DNA of 64,000 nt from Lytechinus pictus (GCF_037042905.1 NC_087261.1:20537117-20601116); one strand, 5' to 3'; numbered from the stretch's first letter, positions 12,491 through 23,214 are shown. The notes: a model not told the origin generated them from the sequence alone. Numbers and translations are program-made.

Positions 12491-13137
12491 CCTGGATACC
12501 CATCCCTCTGAAGGCCAGTCTGAAGGCCAGTCAATATTTTATGAACACATTCACAAAAGGCCTTATTACAATTTTAGTAAGACCAGCAAACTCCATCAAC
12601 ACAAGTTCTCGCTTTTAATATTAATAATAATAATTATAACATTTGCAGGGCTTTACATATGTTTCTAAGCGCTCAGTTTTCTGCCTATCGACTAAATTAC
12701 CGAGGAAATCAAAAAGTAGTCTTAATGAATTCAAAACAAAATTAAAAGAAACAAACGAAATGCAACTTAGATGTGCACCTCCATATAGACCAACCCACAA
12801 CTGATATGAAGACATTAAAAAAGGTGGGTCTTTAGCAAGGTCTTAAATTGATCAAGGGAGTTGGCATTATGGATGTAAGATGGTAATTTATTTAACTGAC
12901 AACAGAGTAGCAAGAAAAGGGTAAAATTAACTAGATACAGTGAAGATTTTTTTACAGTAGGCCTACAATATATAATGAAAGAACAAGAGGCAAAAGTAGG
13001 ATTCAGACAGGGACGCGATTTGACTGTATGCTTTGCATTATCAGCTAATATAGATTAAACCTTTATAATGTACAGATTTACATGTCTTACATCCAAATAT
13101 TACCGGTAAATGCATAATTTTGTATGTAAAAAAAAAT

Positions 13138-13244
13138 AGACAAAAGTGATACTATAAGGAAAGCAAATACCAACAACTTAAAATGAGGAAATGAATAAAG
13201 GGGCATTTCAAGAAGCAAGAAAGCCTACAACACCCGGTATTCCC
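13138..13244 (-). pseudogene. 5S rRNA 3' end plus downstream spacer (relic)
   Basis: Positions 13138-13222 match the 5S downstream spacer seen at 46579-46665 (caaaagtgatactataagg..., gggcatttca). Positions 13223-13244 are exactly the last 22 nt of the 5S gene (complement GCCTACAACACCCGGTATTCCC). The similarity then stops, and transposon copy A begins. The rest of the gene is not seen downstream, so this is the left half of an insertion whose right half has been lost or moved. Confidence 0.8.
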
Positions 13245-13249
13245 TGGCA

Positions 13250-13440
13250 ATTTCCCGTCGAGGGTCCGACAGCTTGCTCAACAGACCAATCATTGAGCTC
13301 TGATTAGCAAGAAGCTTGCTCAACAGACCAATCGAATCCCTCTGTTAAGCAGAGCCGAGCCAGGTTGAGCAAGCCTGTTTGCTCAACAGACAAATCACAG
13401 ACCTTCGTTAAGCAGCTGCTCATGAATATTAATGAGCCGG
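13250..13440 (+). promoter_or_regulatory. CCAAT-box array at 5' end of element copy A
   Basis: Three similar blocks each contain a GACCAATC-like CCAAT box: 13286, 13328 and a decayed one near 13386 (GACAAATC). They are flanked by 'gcttgctcaaca' and 'ctgttaagcag'. Copies B and E have comparable arrays at the same place relative to their first coding exon. This placement suggests a promoter; it was inferred, not measured. Confidence 0.5.
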
Positions 13441-14012
13441 TCCACTGTCACCGAATTTGGTTGTGTTGAGGAAAACTGTCAACAATTGGAGCTACAAATT
13501 TTTTTTTTTTTAACCCTTTATAGTTTATAGGAATGGGTTCTTTCACTGTGAATGTAGGATAATGTGAGCCTCCACGGAATAAGTTCGGATAAGTGAGTGA
13601 GTATACAAATAATGTGTGTCTTTGTGATAATAACAAGATGAACGTAAATTTTGTCGGTCGTCTGCTCAAGTGTCAAGTGCCCCCGCCGCTCTGGCGGTTA
13701 TCGGTTGGAGTTTCCGCTGGACGATGACGTGCAACTTCACGTCACTTTCAAGTACTTCACTTCCTTTTGTATACCCTGTGTAGTGAAATTACATGAATGA
13801 GATTGTCAATGTTTTTTCTCTCTTGATCTAGAATGAATAAATGCTTGATTTTTTGGCACAGTCGCTCAAATTTGTCCATTTATTTTATCGTATTGAACCC
13901 CCAAATTGCCCAAAACACTTAACTAAAAAAGAAATTTTGTAGGGGTCTAATTTGTAAAATTTATGTCCTTACACTAGACTAATGGAATTATATTATTGTA
14001 TTTTGTCTACAG

Positions 14013-14421
14013 ACAGTGTTCCACCTGCAACAAAACATTCAGTTCGGTGTCCAATCTGAATCGTCACGTGATGATTCACAAAGTAGAGAAACGGTTCAAA
14101 TGTGAAAGGTGCTCTAAGTCGTTCACACTGAAACAACATCGGGATAATCACCTAAGAACACATGAGAAATGGGACACTGCACCGAAGATTACTTATTTTA
14201 AGAAGGGGGAAGCCCAGTTGGCAGCAACGCATGAGGCTGAAGTTTACGGCAAATTGTCAAAAGACCAGAAAGAGCTGGAGGAACATTGGGGGGACCCAGT
14301 GACGTCGGAAGCCGCTGCTAAGTCTACAGCTGGCGATGCATGGAGAGGGGAGGTGAGGATGACATTTGGGAAGTATGCCAACAGGACCTTTAAATGGTTG
14401 GTAGAGAATGGATGCCTTTAG
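14013..14421 (+). pseudogene. Copy A: C2H2 zinc fingers + ExoX-C-like domain (truncated transposon exon)
   Basis: The exon follows an acceptor at 14011-14012 and encodes two C2H2 fingers (CSTCNKTFSSVSNLNRHVMIH, first finger, and CERCSKSFTLKQHRDNHLRTH, second), a linker, and the start of the TFGKYANRTFKWLVENG domain. It breaks off at 14409 where copies C and E continue. The exon matches exon 2 of the intact element at 47864-56440 in domain order and in the 'FTLKQ..DNH' signature. It carries no start codon before the first finger, so translation would begin in an upstream exon. It is an inactive remnant. Confidence 0.8.
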
Positions 14422-14487
14422 CATCCAGCACACAAATTGTCAAAAGACCAGAAAGAGCTGGAGGAACATTGGGGGGACCCAGTGACG
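14251..14487. repeat. 57-bp duplication at the A/B junction
   Basis: The segment starting CAAATTGTCAAAAGACCAG at 14252 recurs at 14432 and runs to GACCCAGTGACGT in both. The second copy leads directly into the promoter of copy B. This is a junction scar showing that B joined A through repair or recombination. Confidence 0.75.
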
Positions 14488-14496
14488 TTTTTCCAA

Positions 14497-14660
14497 GTAC
14501 ATGAGCCTTTAGGAACAGACCAATCATTGCTCTCTGTTCCTCGTTGCCCGTAAGGAACAGACCAATCGGATTGCTCTGTTGAACAAGCCCAAAGAACATC
14601 TTCTCTTCAACTTTCTTCAATAGACCAATCACTATCTCTCGTTGATCAGCTCGCTGAGTG
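14497..14660 (+). promoter_or_regulatory. CCAAT-box array at 5' end of element copy B
   Basis: Three AGACCAATC blocks occur, with CCAAT at 14520, 14562 and 14625. They are separated by about 40-60 bp and embedded in short imperfect repeats ('aggaacagaccaatc', 'gctctgtt'). The layout mirrors copy A. Confidence 0.5.
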
Positions 14661-14781
14661 CTACGTCACCAACACTTATGAATATTCATTTCTTCGGCAG
14701 AGCTTTCGAATTCACTGCCAAATCCAGCGTTGTTTTCTCGATAAATCTACACTTTTGTGGACCTTTGGATTTTGTTTACAT

Positions 14782-14818
14782 ATGGACATGGAAATTGTGA
14801 CCATTCCTCGTATGTATG
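14782..14818 (+). other. Putative first coding exon of copy B
   Basis: The ATG at 14782 opens MDMEIVTIPRMY and meets a good donor (TATG|GTGAGT, donor at 14819). It lies between the CCAAT array and the zinc-finger exon. It could supply the start codon, but the zinc-finger exon of B also has its own ATG at 15253, so the true start is open. Confidence 0.4.
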
Positions 14819-17800
14819 GTGAGTAGAAACGTATAAGTTGCTATATTTGTTGAAAAACGAGATTAAATGAATGCCCCGCTGAAATGTACGGAAGCTCCAC
14901 CGAGCCAGCCCGCTACACTCCCGGTCAAATCGTTTGGGTTTCTGCGGGTGTTTAAGGAGTAGATTCAGCTTGTAATATGGCTTCTGGATTAAAAAGAAAC
15001 ATTCATAGTACATCGTGACTCATGGTGATGTGTGTTACAGCCCCCTTGTTCATGACAATTTGCAATATTTGCTGAAAACGAGATAAAACTGCTCCGCAGA
15101 AACATGTACGGAAGCTCAACGGAGACAATTACAATACATGAATTTGTAACAGTAACATGGCAGAAAAAGGGGGGTTGAGGTGGGTAAATGAAGATTGTAA
15201 CAGTGTGCAAACATTCTTTTTTTTTCAAATGCAGAAATGTTGAAGCTACGTAATGGAGCTGGCTGCAGGTCAGTGGCACTGCCAGATTTGCCACCAAAAG
15301 TGCAGTACCAGTTCAAATTTGAAGTTCTTCACGTTGAAGCAGCACCTTGACAATCATGTGAAAAAGCATCAGAGACAAGATCAAGCCCCAAATATTCGCC
15401 ATTATAAGCCGGAGGAGGCCCTGCTCAAACCTAGTCTTGCTGCCCAGAGCTATGAAAAATTTGCCAAAGTGGAGAAGATCGTTGTTGACAAGGTCTGGTG
15501 CGACCTGGTAAGTAATGAGGCCCTAGCTGGCAAGGAGCAAGGCTGGCGAAGCTTGGAGGGATGAGGTACATCTCACCTTTGGAAAGTACCTCAACAAAAC
15601 GTTCAAGTGGCTAATTGAAAATGATGTGGAATGGATGAAGTTCATCCTTGTCGAGCATGGCATTATGCTCTCCTTCTTATCAAACTCGCAGACGACACAG
15701 ACCAGCATATCATTCCAACCGAACTCTGTCTTCAGATAGCCCATGCTGTAGATGCTCTCCATGATCATGACAAATCTGCGCGATCATTTGTTAAGAAATA
15801 TGAATCAAAATGGGGCTATACCCTTTCGGTAGATGTCTCCAGGTCCTTAAGAAAATCCATGGCGATGGTGCAGGGTCGTTTCATTTCATCACCAGCGTCC
15901 TGAATGAGTGGGGGCAATTTTTGACGACAATTGCAGTTGCATCAGAGTCTGAGGAATGCTATTCAAGGATGGCCCGTGGCCTCGTTGCTCGTTTTGAAAC
16001 GAGCGAATGTGCCAGCTCCAAAAATACTCTACACTGACAACAACTGCTGTGGGTGAGTTGAAAATTTCATGTTGAGAAAATATAGCAAAAAATAAGAAAT
16101 GGGGCTTATAACATTAATATGGTTCAGTTATTTACTCAGGATATGGCAATTCATCATGATAACCAGTTGGATTGAACCAATAATTCACCAAGAAAGATGA
16201 ATGTATTTTACAGGATAACTTTTTTTAAAATAATATTCAAACACGTTTTTAATTTTGTAATATTTCCATTCTCATCTTTCAGGGATGGCGGAACTTCATG
16301 GCACGAGGCACTGTTCCAAGAGTGGAGAGATGACGGCATGGTGGTCCGCCTTGACATACGGCACTGGCTTCACCGTTGGGACTCCGTCATCATCAAACAA
16401 TCCCACGCCAAGTACGGCCAATTCATGAGTGCCATCCTGGCGTACAACAGAGATGACGTCATGAAACTCGCTTAAGCCATCAAGAAGGGGAACAGCATGT
16501 ACTCGGACAAGAGCGACACCGTGATGCTTGCGTACATAAAGCCCTATCAGCTGAAGGCCTATGTGAGACGTGTCACCCGTGGTGTTCAGGTTAGAAATCA
16601 CCTTTAAAAAAAAAAATCAGTTATGAACAAACCCCTCTAAAATTTCCTAAATATGATTATTTTGTTTTCATAAATATTTTATTTTGTTTTCATAATTATA
16701 ACTTACATGTAGCATATTTGTTGAATGGGAGAAATTGCTTTAAAAAGATTTTAGATGTAACAGTTGCAAGATTTTTAGCATTGGTTTCAAATTACATTTT
16801 TTGTATACGGTAATTTACAGGAGAGTGCCAGTGCTGTGGAGGCAATCCTGGAGGAATTCAGGGGACCAGCCGGACTCGACATTGATGGCATCCACCTCTT
16901 CAAGTCGTCCGAGGTAGTCGATAAGCACTGGGCTATCAGCAGCAAACACCTTAGTTGCATGCAGGTGGGTTGAAGTAGTCTCCTAATGACCTTAAAGGGA
17001 AGCACTATATAAAATATTATATAATTATATTATTATTTAATTGTAATGAAGGTTATTAGAATTAAATTCAAAATTTGTGGTAAAAATATGTATAGAGGTT
17101 TTCTTTCTTACTTTCACTGCCTTATTTACCCCATAGTCAATTTAATTACAAAAGGGGAAGTTTTCCATGAAATTTTTTTGTAAAAATAGCTGAAAAAATA
17201 ATAAAATGTGATTTTTTTTTTCCATTGCTTTACAGGATCCACCCAATATTCCGTTGTACCTGGCTACCAAGGTGGTCAACATGAATGGTGTTCATCTTAA
17301 CAAATTCAGGTGCCGACGAGGGAGCAATTCCATGGAAGGACTGCACTCGCACCTGGTAAATGCCATCCCATCCAAGCTGTGTGGAGTTATGCCTTTCCAG
17401 GTAATTATTACTGTCCTGTCATAGTTGATCAATACTTCAAAGAAGTATTGAAAATAGAAAAAAAAATTACAATAACCACTGGGCTTCTGACTAATTTTTA
17501 TCAATCATTTTGCCTTTTTTTCATTCTACCACAGGTATATCTCATATCATTTGCAGTGCAATGGAATCAGCCGATGGAGTCGCTCAAAGTCTCTGGTGGG
17601 CAGACACGTGCATCCACTTGCAAAGATACGAGACAAACCCAGCGTCTCAACCAGCAAGCCGAGGTGTTGCTTGGCAAGGAGCATGTGGTCGATGAAAACT
17701 TTGCTGCACCTACATGTATGCCGATTCTAGCAACATACAACAACCCGCTTGAGGAAGAGCTCCTCGGGATCGAGTATGGGTATTGCCAGTCCACTGACTT

Positions 17801-17909
17801 CTCCTCAAAGAACTACTATATCAAACAAGGTGAGATTATTCTTACAAACCAGTTCAGATTTAAATAATTTAAAAATGAACCAAGTTGCTGTTGCAAATAT
17901 GAATACAAT

Positions 17910-18374
17910 GGCCCGTATTCTGAAGTCGGGTTTAACTTAAACCTCGGTTTAAGTCCGGTCTAACTCCAGTCTAAATCTCACTTTAGACCGCGGGTTTAAG
18001 AATTCACTTTCTGAAGTCCGGTTTAACTTAAAACCTCGGTCTAAGTCAAGTCTAACTTGCGCAAAATTTAGACTCCGCCTAGGGGTAGTTTAAACCATGG
18101 TTTAACTTTCAAAATGGCTGACCTGCTAGCTGCCTTGCGACGGGGAGAGCAAATGCTCGAACTAAATCGTAGACAAGAGATCGAGAGGCCGTTGGTGGAA
18201 AGGAAAAACCCCTTTCATATTTATGAGAACGATTTTCTGCAGCGGTATCGCTTCACCAAGCAAACTGCGTTACACATTATTGAAGAACTTATGCCAGCTT
18301 TGGAGAGACACACAAGTCGCACTAATGTATTAGCATGCACTTATGTTGGTCTTGTAATGAATGATAAGTTATGA
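17910..18374 (+). mobile_element. Harbinger element 5' part with HARBI1-like N-terminus
   Basis: The terminus GGCCCGTATTCTGAAGTCGGG, with internal repeats of 'gtttaacttaaacctcggttt', is the same as the ends of the MITE at 56708-56895. An ORF from 18114 starts MADLLAALRRGEQMLEL and continues to FHIYENDFLQRYRFTKQTAL and LMPALERHT, the conserved N-terminus of PIF/Harbinger nucleases (HARBI1-like). The ORF breaks off after about 70 residues into unrelated sequence, so the catalytic domain is absent and no right terminus is seen. It sits in the last intron of copy B. Confidence 0.75.
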
Positions 18375-18541
18375 AGTTGATTGAATCAGCTTTAACTGTT
18401 TTTGCTAAAGGGTTTTCATTACGGGTTAGATGATTACTTGTTTTAGTTCCTTTTTAGCAAACCACATATTAATGATTCCGTTTACTTTTTTTATTTGCAG
18501 CCGTTCAACATTAATCTTGGCAAGCATTTTGGTTTCTTAAT

Positions 18542-18577
18542 ATATATTTTTACAATATATATATATATATATATATC
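18542..18577. repeat. (TA)n microsatellite
   Basis: A TA dinucleotide run just upstream of the exon-10 fragment of copy B. Confidence 0.7.
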
Positions 18578-18741
18578 TTTCCCCCTTTCACAGTTAATGA
18601 AGAGCAAGCAAAGGCGGATGATGAGGAGCACAATGATAGCCAAGATGATGACGAGGACGGCAATGTCAGGTGGGTAAATGAAGATTGTAACAGTGTGCAA
18701 ACATTCTTTTTTTTCAAATGCAGAAATGTTGAAGCTACGTA

Positions 18742-19305
18742 ATGGAGCTGGCTGCGGGTCAGTGGCCCTGCCAGATTTGCCACCAAAAGTGCAGTACCAG
18801 TTCAAATTTGAATCGGCACATGAAGACCCATGAAGCCAAGGCCTTCAAGTGTGAGCGATGTGGCAAGTTCTTCACGTTGAAGCAGCACCTTGACAATCAT
18901 GTGAAAAATCATCAGAGACAAGATCAAGCCCCAACCATTCACCTTTATAAGCCGGGGGAGGCCCTGCTCAAACCTAGTCTTGCTGCCCAGAGCTATGAAA
19001 AATTTGCCAAAGTGGAGAAGATCGTTGTTGACAAGGTCTGGTGCAACCCGGTAAGTGCTGAGGCCCTGGCAAGGAGCAAGGCTGGCGAAGCTTGGAGGGG
19101 TGAGGTACATCTCACCTTTGGAAAGTACCTCAACAAAACGTTCAAGTGGCTAATTGAAAATGATGTGGGATGGATGAAGTTTATCCTTGTCGAGCATGGC
19201 ATTAAGAAAGATACAAACACACTCAGGCTGTGGTTGAAGTCAACTCTTTGGGAGTATGCGGACCAGTTTCCACAAGTTATGTGTCACATACACTCTGTTC
19301 TCAAG
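18742..19305 (+). pseudogene. Copy C: intact exon 2 (two C2H2 fingers + ExoX-C-like), rest of the gene missing
   Basis: The ATG at 18742 opens MELAAGQWPCQICHQKC. Two full fingers follow (CQICHQKCSTSSNLNRHMKTH; CERCGKFFTLKQHLDNHVKNH), then a linker and the domain LTFGKYLNKTFKWLIENDVG with WLKSTLWEYADQFPQ after it. The exon ends at a donor, TCAAG|GTGAGT (19306), the same boundary as the intact gene's exon 2. Copy C is nearly identical in sequence to copy B, and the two share flank from 15178 and 18667. No downstream exons of C are found; a piggyBac element begins at 19773. It is uninterrupted as an exon but orphaned. Confidence 0.8.
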
Positions 19306-19801
19306 GTGAGTCCACATGATAAAATGTATATTGCTTTAACTCAAAGAGGTACACAGCATCTATAAGGTTAAATTTAATCTTCTTTTGTTCATCAATCTGG
19401 CAACATTCATTAGTTTTTTAATTATTTTAATAATTTGAAAAATATAGATATGGGCAAACATGAATCAAAATACATGATCATGACACAATTTTAGTGAAAA
19501 GTTGCAAATTTGCATTTTCAAACAGTGATTTTATAGTGCCAATTTAGGGAGCATAATGATCAGCTGAAGTTAAATGGCTTTTACTTGTGTACGGTATGAT
19601 GCATGGTAATGAAAGTGGTATTAAATCATTCCGTGCATATTTCTCTGTCTGATCATATATGTAATAACGAGAAACTGCAAGAGTCTCTACAAGGAGACAG
19701 TGTACCACTATTGGTTAATTCATGATAAACGCTATTGATATTGTAGGAAAAGTAATTGTCATTTTTGTTTAACCCTATATCTGTACCGGGCCGATCACGT
19801 C

Positions 19802-20883
19802 CAGGCGCGGATCCAGGAGGGGGCCGAGCCGGCCCCGGCCCCCCCTATTTTTTGACAACCTGCAGAAAAAGTGTACTCTTTAACTTGAAAGAAACTACGA
19901 AAAACAGAAAGAAAAGTAGGAAAGAGGTATTATACACATGATGTGTCATTTACAGCCTCGTAACGGCCGGCCCGACCCCGAAAGGAAACAAGAAAAAGGT
20001 GAGGGGAAGAATTGAAGAATATACTTTATATAAAAATTTTCACTCGCGCTTCGCGCTCGCATTGCCTGTGTAATGAATCCTATTCAAGAGGATTAAATGA
20101 CACTCAATATATCCAGTTCTGGAATCAATTTGCACACAATATTTTAGCTCGCACATCAAGCTTTTATTATTTTGTTTGATTTACACAAATTGTTATATCA
20201 AAATTTTCAGCTCGAGCTGCGCGCTCGCATTGTTTAATTTGTGAGATACCTATCCTCTTGGAAATTTTTTCAAAAATTTGTCAAAATGCTCCTTTATCAT
20301 GTGAGTATATAAAAAAAATTAAGCTCGTGCTTCGCGCTCGCATTTAATTGTTTGAGACACGCAGCTTGTTCCTTATTTAAACAAAAACGCGCTTAGACTG
20401 TCCAGTTTTCAGGTCTGAATATCAAAAATTTTGAGCTCGCGCTTCGCACTCTCATTATTTAATTGGTGATACTTGTATCCTCTTCATTAATCAATAAAAA
20501 CAGTCCTAATTGAGTCCCTTTTCACGTTACTATAATAAAATTTCGGCTCGCGCTTCGCGCTCGCATTGTTTAGTTGGATACTTATCTTTGTTCATGATTA
20601 TAAAAAATGCTCAGAATCTTCAGTTCTATAAGGACATAAAATATCAAAGAATTTTAGCTCGCACATCGCGCTCGCATTATATATTAAGACCACATGAGAT
20701 ACCTTCTCTTGTTTATAACAATAAAAACTAACATATATTTAAAACTTCAGTCTATTGTTAGGACTACCCCCTGAAAAACCAACAAAAAAATCAGATAAGG
20801 ACTATTATAGCGGCCAATCGGGAAAAATGTTCATGAAAATATTTTTCGGCCCCCCCTATTGGCGAAAGCTGGATCCGCCCCTG
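19802..20883. mobile_element. Nested non-autonomous DNA element with CGCTCGC minisatellite
   Basis: Terminal inverted repeats: the left end is CAGGCGCGGATCCAG; the right end, in reverse, is CAGGGGCGGATCCAG (14 of 15 match). The direct repeat ACGTC flanks it (19797-19801 and 20884-20888). No transposase is present. From about 20040 to 20690 the interior is a diverged tandem array of about 105-115-bp units, each containing a 'gctcgcgcttcgcgctcgcatt' core (6-7 copies). CAG-type ends suggest hAT, but the visible duplication is 5 bp, not 8. Confidence 0.7.
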
Positions 20884-21236
20884 ACGTCGGCCCAATACAT
20901 GCAACGGCTGTGCTCAGGCCGATATGATCGGCCCTATGTTTGATTGACAGGCACCGCCATGTGCGTGCGTCAAATGAAGTTGTAAGACGGCATAAAGATT
21001 GGTCGATATATTTTCAGAATAATAAAGTATGACTTTATACGTTTCAGACGATTAGACCAATCAGAAAACGTGTTTCTCTTTACCTTCGTCATGATTTTTT
21101 TTTCGTCTTGTCGAGGGCTCGTGAGCTGGAGTGATGCGAAGCAAGTTGAACATACATGCAATTGTGTGCGTGGGGCATTGGCTGTTATGATTGCGATGAT
21201 TTTCAAACTGTCTGTGAACGAGTGAAAGAAGGGAGA

Positions 21237-22037
21237 ATGGATACCCCGTCGACGTCGTTTGATCGACAAAGACCAGGTTTGTTCGACACATTCAGAATCA
21301 ATGACAGTGACAATGATAATGGCTTTTCTGATATGGATGTGGATTCGGTTGAGGGAGACTTTTCCGAGACAGAGTTGAGCTTGAGCGGAGGTCCGGATGC
21401 CACTGCCAGCGACGACAACGCTCGTCCAGCGGTACGGCGGCCGCCACCAACCCCGCAGGCTCGGGCGCATCCTCCTGCTGTCTCCCATTGGACTAGAGTT
21501 ACACCACGAGAGGTGCAGCATAACGATGCCTCACGCCCAAGCTTCACTGCCAGGAATCCAGGACCAAGACAGGTACCAGCTCGCAACTCAGACCCAATAA
21601 AGTATTTTGAATTGTTTTTTGACGATGACATGATGGTGCACATTACTCAAGAAACTAATCGATATGCAGACACCTTTCTCTCAAACGCGGCAATTGTTGA
21701 GTGGATTCGTGGTCATCCTCATTCCCGATTCAAGAGATGGCCAGCAGGGGGCATCACTGTTGCCCAGCTCAAGAAGTACTTTGGGCTCTCTATCAACATG
21801 GGACCTGTTGTGAAAAAGCGGCTTGACAATTATTGGTCCATGAAACCCAGCCAGCTTACACCGTTTTTCAGCCATAAAATGCCATATTCGGAGTTTGCAC
21901 TCATCGCACGTATGTTGCATGTAAGTGACAAAACAAAGGAAAAGGGTGATGATGGGTATGACCCCTGGCAGAAAGTCAGGCCGGTACTGGATCGATTTGG
22001 AAACACTACTCATTCCATTTTTTCGGCAATACTGTGA
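21237..22037 (+). pseudogene. piggyBac transposase, N-terminal half only
   Basis: The reading frame is open from 21156; the ATG at 21237 (MDTPSTSFDRQRPGLFD) is the likelier start. After an acidic, Pro-rich N-terminus comes the conserved piggyBac block: YFELFFDDDMMVHITQETNRYA, then ITVAQLKKYFGLSINMG, LDNYWSMKPSQLTPFFSHKM and KVRPVLDRF. It resembles PGBD4-type DDE_Tnp_1_7 proteins. It ends at a stop shortly after KVRPVLDRF. The catalytic aspartates and the C-terminal Cys-rich region, normally another 300 or so residues, are absent. The parent element is therefore non-autonomous. Confidence 0.85.
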
Positions 22038-22694
22038 AGATGCAATTTTATGCTTTGTTATGTTTACATTATGTGATATTTATTTCTAGTTGATAGTTTT
22101 TCATGAATATATGTAGTATCATGCTGATATCATTGTTCACCTTGAATTATTCATATACTAAGTGAAGTGTTGTATCTTTATGACCATTGCTTTCTTGTTT
22201 ATGATGCAAGATATTGAAAAACAAACTCAATCCTGCCTTTTTGAGTATGAAATTGAGTTCCATGCATTTATCTGATTTAAATGTTTGTGTCAGAACATAA
22301 CCCGTGTTATAATTAGTCATTGAGTGGCTAATGGATAAAAAGAAAGAATTTTTCTAAAAGTGCCAAATTTGTGTGGTCAGGTGGTAATTGCTGATGAAAT
22401 ATAATAATCTTGAACACATGAGGGCGCCCTACACCAACGTTGAGGGCGCACTTTTTATATAAATCAAAGAAAAAGAAAGAATAAATTATGACCTTCAAAA
22501 TGGTATATTACATGACATGAAAGCATTCCAACAAGTAATAAAAATCTTATTTTAAACATTTACACTCATTTTCTATTGTATTCCCCCAACAATCTAGCAA
22601 TGTTGTGTGTGACAGATATGTAGGGTTAAAGAAGAGATTTTTTTAAAGTTCACACCGTACAAGAGTAGTTTTGATAGTGAGTTCTATTTTGTAG

Positions 22695-23214
22695 TCTGTC
22701 GACAATGCGAGCAGACATTTTCAACAAAATCAAATCTGAACCACCACGAGAAGTCCCATGCAGAGAAGGGCGAGAGATGCGACCATTGCGGTAGAACGTT
22801 CACCCTGAAGCAGTCCCTCAAGAAGCACGCCAAGCTGCATCATCGCCCTGCAATACGAGAATATAAACCCGGTGAGGCGCTGCTTTCCCAAACTACTGAA
22901 GCTTCAGTCGTTAAGACAGCCAATGTTACTTCAGATACCGACCAAGCCTGGCTAGAGCCCTAGGCAGCTGAAGCAAAGATGAGGGTCAGTGGCTGTGACG
23001 ATTTGTGGAGGGGCCAGATCATCTTGTCCTTCGGGCAGTATAAAGGCAAGACTTTCAAGTGGCTCCTTGAGGACGATGTTGGGTGGGCATGCTGGTTGTT
23101 GGGGGAGTATTTGAGAAAGGGCGACAAAAATCTCCTTCAACGCTGGCAAAAAGAACAGCTGCTTACATGGATGGATGCATTTCCACCTTTGTCTTGGACA
23201 AGAAGCGTGCAAAG
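22695..23214 (+). pseudogene. Copy D: C2H2 fingers + ExoX-C-like exon with one premature stop
   Basis: The exon starts after an acceptor at 22693-22694 and ends at AAAG|GTAAAA (23214/23215). It encodes CRQCEQTFSTKSNLNHHEKSH and CDHCGRTFTLKQSLKKHAKLH, a linker with 'REYKPGEALL', one in-frame TAG (about 22962), and LSFGQYKGKTFKWLLEDDVG followed by WLLGEY and RWQKEQLLTWMDAFPP. The ExoX-C-like block is the clearest of all copies. It is more divergent from A, B and C than B is from C, so it is a different family member. No downstream exons are found; L1-like sequence follows from about 23.74 kb. Confidence 0.8.

Larger units (their letters stand above)
15253..18666 (+). pseudogene. Copy B: scrambled transposase gene
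   Basis: Exons match those of the intact element but are damaged and out of order. The zinc-finger exon (15253-15660) has an in-frame 54-nt deletion fusing finger 1 to finger 2, and a 4-nt insertion near 15526. At 15661 it jumps to a piece of the last exon (LLLIKLAD...KSFVKKYESKWG-type sequence, to about 15830), then back to exon 5 (about 15840-16050, LTSVLNEWGQF-like, frameshifted before YTDNNCC). Exon 6 is 16283-16590 (RLDIRHWLHRWD, TAA stop at 16473). Exons 7 (16821-16963), 8 (17236-17400, SNSMEGLHSHL) and 9 (17536-17830) follow. The start of exon 10 (18593-18666, acidic) is separated from exon 9 by a Harbinger insertion. Exons 3 and 4 are missing. It cannot make an intact protein. Confidence 0.85.
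19773..22625 (+). mobile_element. piggyBac transposon (defective) with TTAA ends
   Basis: TTAA lies at 19769-19772 and 22626-22629. The left terminus reads CCCTATATCTGTACCGG and the right, in reverse, CCCTACATATCTGTCAC, an imperfect inverted repeat. A piggyBac-like ORF is inside in the same orientation. TTAA duplication plus a CCC-start terminus is the classic piggyBac signature. A second element (19802-20883) is nested 29 bp from the left end. The element separates copy C from copy D. Confidence 0.8.

Noticed and set aside
13448-13669. Minus-strand 73-residue frame in copy A's 5' region
   Set aside because: No recognisable family; lies in the promoter/UTR region with no splice support.
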